DNA from: JAJTDS01 sp964202895
GTDB taxonomy: Bacteria; Pseudomonadota; Alphaproteobacteria; Rickettsiales; UBA1997
Assembly (NCBI GenBank): GCA_964202895.1
Contig: CAXNJM010000001.1
Coordinates: 1,054,001 to 1,118,000, forward strand
Direction: 5' to 3'
Length of the DNA stretch: 64,000 bases
The notes beneath the pieces were generated by a model, which ran no database searches, had not been told where the DNA came from, and worked only from the letters and a program-made list of their open reading frames with translations. This document shows, in pieces, positions 44,507 to 53,198 of this stretch. Numbering within the stretch: the stretch's first letter is position 1; each line of letters opens with the position of its first letter. Position numbers and translations under genes: made by a program.

Positions 44507-45709
44507 TTAATTACATTCTTGATTATTAAGGCAAATCTTTAAAGCATCAATTAATTGATTTATCATTTCTTCGCTATGAAGTGGTGAAATAGTGATTCTA
44601 AGCCTCTCATCGCCATAATCAACCGTAGGATAGTTAATATGCTGTATATAAAGATTGAAGTCATTTAGTAATTTTTGTGAAATTAATTTCGCCTTTAAAG
44701 CATCGCCAATTCTAATTGAAATGATATGTGAATCTGTGCAAACTATTGGTATTTGTGCATCAGATAGTTTTTTCTTTAATAATTTAACATTTGCTTGATG
44801 AATAATTCTTTCGTGATTGCTATTTTTGAGATGATCAACATTAGCCATAATTGCCGATATAATTGAAGGGGGCATCGAGGTGCTAAAAATAAACCCTGAA
44901 GCAAATGAGCGAATGGCATCAATAACTGCTTTTTTTCCAGCAATATAGCCACCAATAACTCCAAAAGCTTTTGCAAATGTTCCTTGAATAATGTCAATTT
45001 CATTTTCAATTTGCCATTGACGGCATAGTCCAGCTCCATTGTCTCCGTATAATCCAACCGCGTGAACCTCGTCAATAAAAGTTAATGCTTGATATTTTTT
45101 AGCTAATTCGACGATTGCAGGAATATTGCCAAAATCACCATCCATTGAATATACTGATTCGGCAATAATTATTTTAGGTATATTAATGTCTAGTTGTTGT
45201 AATTTATTTTCCAAATCAATTAAGTTATTATGTTGAAAAATATATTTTGTTAACTTGCTATTTCTAACCCCAGCGATGATTGAAGCATGATTTTTTTGGT
45301 CAGAAAATATAACTAAAGAGGGAATAATTTTTGCTAAAGCCTGAATAGTCGCATCATTTGCGACATATCCAGAAGAAAAAACTAACCCACTTTCTTTATT
45401 GTGAAGCTTCGCTATTTCTGTTTCTAGCTTAGTGATTAAATTATGGTTTCCAGAAATGTTGCGAGTTCCGCCAGAGCCGACACCATAATTATCGAGAGCT
45501 AATTTTGCTTGATCTATTGCATTTCTGTTTTGAGACATTGCAAGATAGTCGTTAGAGCACCAAACAATAATTTTTTGTTTATTTTTATTGTTGATTGCAA
45601 ACGGAAATTCATTGCATATTCTTGTTATATCAACAAATTCACGATAGCGGTTTTGTGCCTTTAATTGATTGGTTGCATCAATAAAATGTTGCAATATTTG
45701 CTGATTCAT
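44507..45709 (-). CDS. hemA: 5-aminolevulinate synthase
   Basis: This enzyme condenses glycine and succinyl-CoA to 5-aminolevulinate, the first step of heme synthesis in alphaproteobacteria. IVWCSNDYLAMSQN, VGSGGTRNISGN, FIDEVHAVGLYGDNGAGL and the PLP lysine in GTFAKAFGVIGGYIAG are the standard blocks that separate it from related alpha-oxoamine synthases. The length of 400 is usual. Its start lies 32 bp inside the upstream unknown gene, so the two are probably translationally coupled. It is a useful marker for placing this genome in the alphaproteobacteria. Confidence 0.96.
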   Translation of the reverse strand: MNQQILQHFIDATNQLKAQNRYREFVDITRICNEFPFAINNKNKQKIIVWCSNDYLAMSQNRNAIDQAKLALDNYGVGSGGTRNISGNHNLITKLETEIAKLHNKESGLVFSSGYVANDATIQALAKIIPSLVIFSDQKNHASIIAGVRNSKLTKYIFQHNNLIDLENKLQQLDINIPKIIIAESVYSMDGDFGNIPAIVELAKKYQALTFIDEVHAVGLYGDNGAGLCRQWQIENEIDIIQGTFAKAFGVIGGYIAGKKAVIDAIRSFASGFIFSTSMPPSIISAIMANVDHLKNSNHERIIHQANVKLLKKKLSDAQIPIVCTDSHIISIRIGDALKAKLISQKLLNDFNLYIQHINYPTVDYGDERLRITISPLHSEEMINQLIDALKICLNNQECN

Positions 45710-46511
45710 TTTTCTGTGTTAATAATATTTTTTCTTGTTTGTTAGGTTTTATAGAAACACTTGGTAAATCATTATTAATTGGTAATTTTATATTAAAAGA
45801 ATATTTTTGATAAAAATTTATATAATCTAGATAATTTTCAAAGGTTTCAAAAATTTTTATATGCCTAATTTTTATTGTGCCGTAATAATCGTCATAATAG
45901 GGCTCATATCTTCCTATGCAAGAAAATCTAAATAAAGAAGATTTCTTTTCCCACTCAAATAAAGGATCAAATATTTTTAATGATTGATGATCTTGATTAA
46001 AAAGATTTGGCATTTTTTTTAACTCAAAATCATTGTTATCTTTTAATTTTATATTTCCAACAATAATATTGCTAAATGCAGAGATTAAGGCCACTGACAA
46101 AAATTCATGGTTTTGATTAAAATTATCTGGGATTAATGCCGGTAGCTTTGGAAAAGCATTGAGTTGTATAAAATTATTTAAAATAAAAGCTGATTTTAAA
46201 GGGTGATTAGAAAAAATATTGTTTATAAAATTAATTCGATAAAGAGTTTTATTTTTATCTGCAATGGTTAGTAAGTAATTATCCACATCGTCTAGTTGCT
46301 CTGGTAAATAATCTGTGAGTTGGCTATTTGCAAAATTTATATTTTCAATAATTTTATTGTGATATAAATGGCAGTAAAATTTTTTGTTGTTTAATTGAAT
46401 TTCTTGGTCGCTAATGAGGTAATCTTGAAAATTATCATAAAATATAGCTTCTCGCTCAATTTTGTTTAGAATGGCAATTCTTGCACTATGTGGTATTTTA
46501 TATGAATACAT
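45678..46511 (-). CDS. Unknown protein between dnaE and hemA
   Basis: I do not recognise this 277-residue protein. It starts 16 bp after the dnaE stop and overlaps the hemA start by 32 bp. It has no signal peptide or membrane helix. It is rich in asparagine, isoleucine, phenylalanine and tyrosine. Distinct stretches are LDDVDNYLLTIADKNKTLYR near residue 73, FNQNHEFLSVALISAFSNII and LFRFSCIGRYEPYYDDYYGT near residue 200. Its position and size are close to those of the missing DnaE C-terminus, but I see no OB-fold or helix-hairpin-helix motif that would support that reading. Confidence 0.65.
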   Translation of the reverse strand: MYSYKIPHSARIAILNKIEREAIFYDNFQDYLISDQEIQLNNKKFYCHLYHNKIIENINFANSQLTDYLPEQLDDVDNYLLTIADKNKTLYRINFINNIFSNHPLKSAFILNNFIQLNAFPKLPALIPDNFNQNHEFLSVALISAFSNIIVGNIKLKDNNDFELKKMPNLFNQDHQSLKIFDPLFEWEKKSSLFRFSCIGRYEPYYDDYYGTIKIRHIKIFETFENYLDYINFYQKYSFNIKLPINNDLPSVSIKPNKQEKILLTQKNESANIATFY

Positions 46512-46527
46512 AATTTATAAAGCTAGA

Positions 46528-49119
46528 CTAGACTCTTTCGATGCTGAAATAACTTTCGCTTTCGTTAATATTTGGGGGTAAGATAGCGATACCATGCTCT
46601 TTTGCAACTTGTAAAAAAACATTAATTTTGTCAACATTGTCTATTTCTAGATTAATTGAAGCGGTGAGAAATTCTGGTAAAAAATTTGCTTTTAGATAAG
46701 CAGTTTGGTAAGATATCATTGCATAGGCTGCGGCATGCGATTTGTTGAATCCGTACCCCGCGAATTTATCAACTAAATCAAATATTTCATTGGCTTGTTT
46801 TTCATTGACTCCATTCTTAGTTGCCCCAAGAACAAATACTTCTCTTTGTTGATCCATTTCTTCCTTGATTTTTTTACCCATTGCTCTTCTTAGTAAATCC
46901 GCACCTCCAAGAGTGTATCCAGCTAATATTTTAGCAATTTCCATTACTTGTTCTTGATAAACAATAACTCCGTAGGTTTCTCCAAGAGTTGATTCAAGAA
47001 GAGGGTGAGGATATTCTATTTTTTCTTCCCTGTGTTTTCTGCGAATATAGGTGGGGATATTATCCATAGGCCCTGGTCGATAGAGAGAAATTAAGGCGAT
47101 AATATCTTCAATTTTATCTGCTTTCATTTGCTTTAGGACGGACCTCATACCAGAAGATTCAATTTGAAAAACGCCAATAGAATCGCCATCGGCAAGCATT
47201 GAGAAGGTTGCTTTATCTGCGAGTGGAATAGATAGAATGTCGATATCGATATCTCGATTATATTTTACTAATTTTACTGTTTCGGCAATCACCGTTAGAG
47301 TTTTTAGACCTAGAAAATCAAATTTAACTAAACCAGCACTCTCAGCATATTTCATAGAGTAGCTAACTGCCGGCATTGATTTTGCATCGTCGCTATAAAG
47401 AGCACATATTTCATTGAGAGGTTTATCGCCAATTACAATTCCTGCGGCATGAGTAGAGGCATGTCGGTTTAAGCCCTCTAGCTTTAGACCGATATTAACC
47501 AATTTGGTAATCTGAGCATCTTCGCGAATTGCTTCTTGCAAGTCTTTATCCATTGTAATGGCTTTTTCAAGTGTAACAGCTTCAATGGCATTAAAAGGAA
47601 TTAATTTGCAAATTCTATCTACTTGATTATAAGGCATTTGTAGCACTCTTCCGACATCCTTCAGAACTGCTCTTGCTTGCAACTTACCAAAAGTTATAAT
47701 CTGAGCAACGAATATTTTTGCAACCTTTTTAGATGATTGAGTAATGGCATCTTCCCCTTTATATTGTGAATCTAGTTCATTTTCTTGTAGATTATATTTC
47801 TGTTCAACATACTTAATTACTTCGTCTCTTCTCGCTTGGCAAAAATCAATATCAAAATCTGGCATTGAGACTCTTTCTGGGTTAAGAAACCTTTCGAATA
47901 GTAAGCCGAACCTTAAAGGGTCTAAGTCGGTAATTTGTAGACACCAAGCAACTAGAGAGCCGGCACCAGAACCTCTACCGGGACCAACTGGAATATTATT
48001 ATTTTTCGCCCATTTAATGAAATCTGATACAATTAAAAAATATCCAGGAAAATTCATTCCGATAATTACAGCTATTTCAAAATCAAGTCTTTCTTGATAT
48101 TCTTCAGTAATTTTATTTTGGAGATCTGGTTTTATGCTGTCAAGAATGAATTTTTTTTCTAGTCGTGTTTTTAGACCTTCATTAGATTGCTTTTTTAATT
48201 CTTCTGACTCACTAAAATTTTCTGCCTTGTTAAATTTTGGTAGAGTTGGCAACCTTTCAAATGCCATAATTGTGCATTTTTTTGCAATTAAAGAAGTGTT
48301 GATTATTGCCTCTGGTAAATCGCTAAATTTTTTTTCTATTAATTCGGGAGATTGAAAAAATTGCTCTGGCGAGAAGTGAGCTCTGTCGTTGTCAATTAAT
48401 GTTTTGCCTTCTCCTATTGCCGATAATATATCTTGAGCTTCGTGCATATCGCTATTGAGGAAATAAGTATCGTTGGTAGCAACTAGAGGTATTTGATTTT
48501 TTATCGCTAAATCAATAAAAATAGGTTCTAATTTTTTTTCATTTTCTAGCCCTATTCTGCTAATTTCCATGTAGAAATTATTATTCGGAAATGTATTTTT
48601 TAAGGTTGAGAGAATTTCTTCTATTTTGTGATTTTGATTATGTTCAATTAATTTTGCAATTATGCCATCTATTCCCCCTGAAAAGGCAATCAAACCAGAT
48701 GAATTTTTAATCACCATATCAAAATCAACATGCGGTGAAATTCCATCTTGACGATTAATGAAGCTAGAGCTAACTAGATGCATTAAATTCTTGTAGCCTA
48801 TTTCTTTGGTTGCAATGATTGGCATTTTAACCAGCGACTTTTCAATATCAAGATTGCTAAGAGTTTTTGCTTTTGACCCGTTATTATCTGTTTTATTGAG
48901 ATGATTATTGAAATTTACTAATAATTCGCAACCAATAATTGGCTGTATTCCGGCTTTTTTGCAGTAAGTTGAAAATTCAAGGGCTCCAAATAAATTTTGA
49001 CAGTCGCAAATTCCTAAGGCGGGCATTTTATAGCTCTCAGCCTTAGAAATTAGTTCTTCAACTTTAATTGCACCCTTGCAAAGAGAATAGGTGGTGTGGG
49101 TTCTAAGATTTACAAACAA
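46528..49119 (-). CDS. dnaE: DNA polymerase III alpha subunit, C-terminally short
   Basis: This is the replicative polymerase subunit. The PHP domain (residues 1-270) begins FVNLRTHTTYSLCKGAIKVE and includes LFGALEFSTYCKKAGIQPII. The palm has PGRGSGAGSLVAWCL and the catalytic aspartates in MPDFDIDFCQARR (about 421 and 423), with the third in VKFDFLGLKTL. The fingers have GYGFNKSHAAAYAMISYQTA. The frame ends at residue 863 just after ILPPNINESESYFSIE. The family is normally about 1150 residues, so the helix-hairpin-helix, OB-fold and tau-binding regions are absent. No continuation is evident in the 16 bp before the next gene. Confidence 0.93.
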   Translation of the reverse strand: MFVNLRTHTTYSLCKGAIKVEELISKAESYKMPALGICDCQNLFGALEFSTYCKKAGIQPIIGCELLVNFNNHLNKTDNNGSKAKTLSNLDIEKSLVKMPIIATKEIGYKNLMHLVSSSFINRQDGISPHVDFDMVIKNSSGLIAFSGGIDGIIAKLIEHNQNHKIEEILSTLKNTFPNNNFYMEISRIGLENEKKLEPIFIDLAIKNQIPLVATNDTYFLNSDMHEAQDILSAIGEGKTLIDNDRAHFSPEQFFQSPELIEKKFSDLPEAIINTSLIAKKCTIMAFERLPTLPKFNKAENFSESEELKKQSNEGLKTRLEKKFILDSIKPDLQNKITEEYQERLDFEIAVIIGMNFPGYFLIVSDFIKWAKNNNIPVGPGRGSGAGSLVAWCLQITDLDPLRFGLLFERFLNPERVSMPDFDIDFCQARRDEVIKYVEQKYNLQENELDSQYKGEDAITQSSKKVAKIFVAQIITFGKLQARAVLKDVGRVLQMPYNQVDRICKLIPFNAIEAVTLEKAITMDKDLQEAIREDAQITKLVNIGLKLEGLNRHASTHAAGIVIGDKPLNEICALYSDDAKSMPAVSYSMKYAESAGLVKFDFLGLKTLTVIAETVKLVKYNRDIDIDILSIPLADKATFSMLADGDSIGVFQIESSGMRSVLKQMKADKIEDIIALISLYRPGPMDNIPTYIRRKHREEKIEYPHPLLESTLGETYGVIVYQEQVMEIAKILAGYTLGGADLLRRAMGKKIKEEMDQQREVFVLGATKNGVNEKQANEIFDLVDKFAGYGFNKSHAAAYAMISYQTAYLKANFLPEFLTASINLEIDNVDKINVFLQVAKEHGIAILPPNINESESYFSIERV

Positions 49120-49134
49120 TCTAAAAAAATTTAA

Positions 49135-49662
49135 TTATTCAGTAAATTTAATTTCTACTTTTGTGATTGTTTTATTGAGTCTTGCTACTACATCGCTAGA
49201 GATGTCTAAAACATTTTTATTTGAGAAAACAACTTGCGAGCTACCAATAACTACATCAATTTGTTTTTCTTCGGATATATCTTTAACCACTTTCTTTACT
49301 TGATCGTTAATTTTACCGATTGCATCAAGAGAAGCTTTGTTTAAAGAATTTTGTTTTTTATCAGCAAATATTTTGAATATTTCAACTTTTTTCTCAAATT
49401 TTTTTGTTTCTTCTTGGAGTTTTTCTTCACTCAATATTGATTCTTTATTTTTAATTGATTTTTGCTCTGCTTCTAGTTCGAGTTGCTTTTTGTTGATTTC
49501 TTTTTGATATTCATCTTGTTTTTTGATGATTTTGCTTTGTATATCTTTCATTGCCAGTGATTCTTTCAGAGTTTTTTCAGCATCAATAATAGCGATATTT
49601 GTTGCTTTTGCATTGAGGGATAATAAGCAAATAACTGGAATAGCTAGAAATAACTTTTTCAT
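49135..49662 (-). CDS. OmpH/Skp-family periplasmic chaperone
   Basis: Skp holds unfolded outer-membrane proteins in the periplasm. A signal peptide is seen (KLFLAIPVICLLSLNAKAT, cleavage near residue 20), followed by IAIIDAEKTLKESLAMKDIQ. A long charged coiled coil (about 40-110, KQDEYQKEINKKQLELEAEQ) forms the tentacle, and the core returns with KQIDVVIGSSQVVFSNKNVL. The length of 175 is standard. It usually lies near bamA or lpxD, but here it stands 15 bp before dnaE, in the same direction. Confidence 0.87.
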   Translation of the reverse strand: MKKLFLAIPVICLLSLNAKATNIAIIDAEKTLKESLAMKDIQSKIIKKQDEYQKEINKKQLELEAEQKSIKNKESILSEEKLQEETKKFEKKVEIFKIFADKKQNSLNKASLDAIGKINDQVKKVVKDISEEKQIDVVIGSSQVVFSNKNVLDISSDVVARLNKTITKVEIKFTE

Positions 49663-50030
49663 TTTTTAATTGTTTTGAATTGATATTTTAAAAATTTTGA
49701 CACCAAATATTGAAATTTGCAGTACTAAAAAGGTAATTAAATAAAATTAATAATTAACAGAGATTTTTAATAATAAAAATTAATTTTCAAAGCTTTTTTT
49801 TTAAATTTTTGCTGATTAATATTTTTGCCAATTAATTATGGTAAATTAGATATTTATTGATGTTAGAAAAAACTTAAAATATATTTTGAAAAATTTGATT
49901 TTAAAAATACAATTCCTTACTTATGTCATTTTTTATTAAAATTAAGTTCAAAATATAGAATTTCAAAATAAAATTAACTGACACGATAAATCAATAAACC
50001 TGTAGGCTTAATTCAAATTCAATCTTTATT
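49663..50030. other. 368-bp divergent intergenic region
   Basis: This region separates the leftward skp/dnaE/hemA group from the rightward pyrG group and must carry both promoters. It is extremely AT-rich with many A and T runs. TTGACA-like and TATAAT-like words are too frequent here to choose between, and I see no strong hairpin or coding potential. Confidence 0.5.
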
Positions 50031-51689
50031 ATGGTTAAAAAACAAGTTGGCGAGGTATTGAAATCAAATACTCGTTTTATTTTTATTACTGGTGGTGTTG
50101 TTTCTTCTCTTGGTAAGGGCTTAGCTTCTGCTTCGCTTGGTGCTTTATTGCAAGCTAGAGGTTATAAAGTGCGATTAAGAAAATTAGATCCTTATCTGAA
50201 TATTGATCCCGGAACGATGAGCCCAACTCAACATGGCGAAGTTTTCGTTACGGAAGATGGTGCGGAAACCGATCTCGATATCGGTCATTATGAAAGGTTT
50301 ACAGGAGTCGATGCCAAAAAATCTGATAGCATTACTGCCGGAAGAATTTACAGCAAGCTTCTCAATAAAGAAAGAAGGGGGGATTATCTTGGCGGAACGG
50401 TTCAGGTCATTCCCCATGTTACCGACCTAATTAAAGAATTTATTTTAAACGATGTTGAGGATGTTGATTTTGCACTATGTGAAATAGGGGGAACGGTTGG
50501 CGACATAGAAGCTTTACCTTTTTTTGAGGCAATTCGTCAATTAGGTTATGAATTAGGCTCTAAGCAATGTGCTTTTTTGCATCTAACCCTATTGCCTTAC
50601 ATTGAAAGTGCTGACGAACTAAAAACAAAGCCTACTCAACATTCAGTAAAAGAGCTTCGTTCGATTGGCATTCAGCCTAGTGTTTTGTTATGTAGGGCTG
50701 AAAGAAGGGTTAATCAATCTCATCTAGAAAAAATTGCTAAAATGTGTTCGGTGCCGATATCTTCAGTAATTCCTGCAACTAATGCTAATAGTATCTACGA
50801 AGTTCCATTGCTTTATCATCAAAATAAGCTTGATGTCGAAATATTAAAATTTTTTAACTTAGATTACCAATCAAAACCTGATTTATCAAAATGGGAAAAT
50901 ATTTCTGATGCCATTAAAAATCCACAAGGCGAAGTCAGAATAGCTCTTGTCGGTAAATATAATGATTATCGCGATTCCTACAAATCTCTATTAGAAGCTC
51001 TAGATCATTCAGCTTTTTCCTTAAAAACTAAAATAAAAATTAATTGGATCAATGCTCGCAAGATTAATAATTTTGAAGAAATACAAGATAATTTCGATGC
51101 TATTTTAGTGCCGGGTGGTTTTGGTGTTGATGGTACGGAAGGAAAAATAAAAATGATAGAATATGCAAGAATTAATAAAGTTCCTTATTTGGGAATATGC
51201 TTCGGTATGCAAATGGCGATAATTGAATATGCAAGAAATGTTTTAAAAGTTAAAAATGCAACTTCTAGTGAAATTTCAGATGATGGCGAATTTGTAGTGG
51301 GGATGATGAATGAATGGATTAACGATTCTGGAGCTACGAGCAAAGCAAGTGCTAATTTAGGCGGAACTATGAGGCTTGGTGCTTATAAATGCAATATTGA
51401 CAAAGATAGCCTAGCATTTTCTATTTATCAAAAAGCTCAAATATCAGAAAGACATCGCCATCGCTACGAAGTTAACATTAATTGGCGAGAAAAATTTGAG
51501 AAAGCCGGCCTTAAATTTTCTGGAATTTCTCCTGACGGTAAATTAACTGAAATTGTTGAAGTTGCAAATCATCCATTTTTTGTTGGAGTGCAGTTTCATC
51601 CAGAGTTAAAATCAAAACCATTCGCTCCGCATCCTTTATTTGTTGCTTTTGTCAAAAGTGCCATTGAAAAGAAAAAATCTAATTCATAG
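50031..51689 (+). CDS. pyrG: CTP synthase
   Basis: PyrG aminates UTP to CTP using glutamine. The synthetase domain begins FIFITGGVVSSLGKGLASAS and includes LDPYLNIDPGTMSPTQHGEV. The glutamine amidotransferase domain has the nucleophilic cysteine in YLGICFGMQMAIIEYARN and the partner histidine/glutamate in FVGVQFHPELKSKP. The length of 552 is standard. A basic N-terminal extension of about 12 residues (MVKKQVGEVLKSN) precedes the conserved start. It heads the rightward envelope run, with lptE starting 1 bp after its stop. Confidence 0.98.
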   Translation: MVKKQVGEVLKSNTRFIFITGGVVSSLGKGLASASLGALLQARGYKVRLRKLDPYLNIDPGTMSPTQHGEVFVTEDGAETDLDIGHYERFTGVDAKKSDSITAGRIYSKLLNKERRGDYLGGTVQVIPHVTDLIKEFILNDVEDVDFALCEIGGTVGDIEALPFFEAIRQLGYELGSKQCAFLHLTLLPYIESADELKTKPTQHSVKELRSIGIQPSVLLCRAERRVNQSHLEKIAKMCSVPISSVIPATNANSIYEVPLLYHQNKLDVEILKFFNLDYQSKPDLSKWENISDAIKNPQGEVRIALVGKYNDYRDSYKSLLEALDHSAFSLKTKIKINWINARKINNFEEIQDNFDAILVPGGFGVDGTEGKIKMIEYARINKVPYLGICFGMQMAIIEYARNVLKVKNATSSEISDDGEFVVGMMNEWINDSGATSKASANLGGTMRLGAYKCNIDKDSLAFSIYQKAQISERHRHRYEVNINWREKFEKAGLKFSGISPDGKLTEIVEVANHPFFVGVQFHPELKSKPFAPHPLFVAFVKSAIEKKKSNS

Positions 51690-51690
51690 C

Positions 51691-52242
51691 ATGCAGAAGT
51701 CTTTAATAATTTTTGCTTTTATATTCCTAGTTTTAACCGCCTCTTGTGGCTTTGAGGTGGTTTATCGTGATGATTTAAAGCAAAACAATAGCTCATTAAA
51801 TCAATCTAATCATTATTCGTTTTATCAAGGCGAACTGTCTGCAATAAAAATTAAAAAGACTCGCGATAAAATAGATCAACAGCTCAAAAATAATTTATAT
51901 GATGTATTTAATCCAGATTATATAAAAGTTGAGTCAAAATATTTTTTAGTATTAAAAATTGATAAAAAAACTATTACTACTTTTATCACCGCAACAGGGG
52001 GATCGGGAAGAAATAAAATTATTATGAAAGTTTATTACGAGCTAAGATTAATTGATAATCAACAAAAAATATCTTCCGGAACTGTGACCGCAACAGATAA
52101 TTACAATATTAATAGCAATAGATACGGAACATTTGTTGCTGAAGATTACTTTACCATTAATTTAACTAAAATTATTGCATCAAATGTTCGCAATTCTCTA
52201 ATCAATGATTTAACAGAATATCATCGTAAACAAAAAAAATAA
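51691..52242 (+). CDS. lptE: LPS-assembly lipoprotein LptE-like
   Basis: LptE plugs the LptD barrel that inserts LPS in the outer membrane. The ATG at 51691 gives a clean lipoprotein signal (LIIFAFIFLVLTASC) and mature start GFEVVYRDD, close to the GFxPxY that opens LptE proteins. The earlier TTG-type start at 51640 lies inside pyrG and is rejected. The body contains paired beta-strands (YFLVLKIDKKTITTFITATG, IIMKVYYELRLIDNQQKISS) as expected. The length of 183 is normal. LptE usually follows leuS and precedes holA; here it follows pyrG and precedes rimM. Confidence 0.75.
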   Translation: MQKSLIIFAFIFLVLTASCGFEVVYRDDLKQNNSSLNQSNHYSFYQGELSAIKIKKTRDKIDQQLKNNLYDVFNPDYIKVESKYFLVLKIDKKTITTFITATGGSGRNKIIMKVYYELRLIDNQQKISSGTVTATDNYNINSNRYGTFVAEDYFTINLTKIIASNVRNSLINDLTEYHRKQKK

Positions 52243-52245
52243 ATT

Positions 52246-52800
52246 ATGTCTAAAAAAATTTTAATCGGCAAAATAATCTCGGCTTTTGGCATTAAAGGCG
52301 AAGTAAAAGTAATAAGCTATTGTCAAAACCCTTTGGATATAGAAGGATATAGTCTAACTAATCAAAAAAATGAGAAAATAAAATTAGCTATTAATAATAA
52401 AAAGATTATCGGAGAGAATAAAGCGGGAGAATCAATTTTAATTGCTAGAATCAATGATATCAATAACAGAAATGATGCAGAAAAATATCATCAAATGGAA
52501 TTATTCATTAATCAGCAAGACCTCAAATCAACCGATGAAAATGAATTTTATTTTGTTGATTTAATTGGGCTTGAGGTTTTGGAAGAATCAAGTAATGTAG
52601 CGATAGGTAATGTTGTTAATGTTAATGATTTTGGGGCGGGGGGAATGATAGAAATTGAATTCAATCAAAATTTTTTGAGTCAGAATCTTAATTTTACTAA
52701 AATCGAAAATTTTGCTTTTAAAAATGCAATTTTCCCAGAAATAAATCTTGAAAAGAATTATATTAAAATAATAATACCCAATTATCTGCTTGAAAAATAA
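52246..52800 (+). CDS. rimM: Ribosome maturation factor RimM
   Basis: RimM assists assembly of the 30S head domain. The start ILIGKIISAFGIKGEVKVIS is diagnostic, and the PRC-barrel half has EFYFVDLIGLEVLEES and GNVVNVNDFGAGGMIEIEFN. The length of 184 is usual. RimM is normally flanked by rpsP and trmD; neither is here. It starts 3 bp after lptE. Confidence 0.94.
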   Translation: MSKKILIGKIISAFGIKGEVKVISYCQNPLDIEGYSLTNQKNEKIKLAINNKKIIGENKAGESILIARINDINNRNDAEKYHQMELFINQQDLKSTDENEFYFVDLIGLEVLEESSNVAIGNVVNVNDFGAGGMIEIEFNQNFLSQNLNFTKIENFAFKNAIFPEINLEKNYIKIIIPNYLLEK

Positions 52801-52852
52801 TTTTAATATCACAAAAAAGCAATAATTAAATCAAATCAACCAAATTTGACAA

Positions 52853-53149
52853 ATGAAACACCTAAAATTTATTTTGTTTATTTTAATTTCAGTATTCTTA
52901 ACTTCTTTTAAAGATGCTTATGCTGGTTCTGTCTGGAGCGGAAGAGATATTTCGACTAATTTTATTGTTGAAATTCATCCTGGTAATACTGTTAGAAATG
53001 GTAATATTATCGAGTTTTATGATTATCAAGATCAAAATTATCACACTGCAAGGGTTGTTTCTTTGCAGTCGGCATTCGGAGGCAGTGAATTAGTGGTGGA
53101 AGAGCTCGATAATCAAAATATAATCCGTACCTTTTTGATGGAAAGTTAG
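52853..53149 (+). CDS. Small exported protein, DUF5334-like
   Basis: This 98-residue protein has a signal peptide (FILFILISVFLTSFKDAYAG, cleavage near residue 25) and a mature part starting SVWSGRDISTNFIVEIHPGN. The pattern W-x-G, VEI-x-x-GN-x-VR-x-G-x-x-IE-x-YDY followed by a charged C-terminus resembles the small secreted family DUF5334 found in alphaproteobacteria and some gammaproteobacterial pathogens. That match is from memory and needs a profile search. Function is unknown. It lies between rimM and murG in the same direction. Confidence 0.7.
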   Translation: MKHLKFILFILISVFLTSFKDAYAGSVWSGRDISTNFIVEIHPGNTVRNGNIIEFYDYQDQNYHTARVVSLQSAFGGSELVVEELDNQNIIRTFLMES

Positions 53150-53198
53150 CTAAATTAAAATTTTTTTATATTAAATTATAGATTTTCTTAGAAATATC

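Noticed and set aside
46528..49119. Shortened DnaE explained by a split intein, as in cyanobacteria
   Set aside because: The end reads SYFSIERV and stops; there is no N-intein start (a cysteine followed by intein block A) and no intein-like sequence follows.
51640..51690. Upstream start of the LptE-like gene inside pyrG
   Set aside because: The extension is the pyrG C-terminus in another frame. The ATG at 51691 directly gives a lipoprotein signal peptide.
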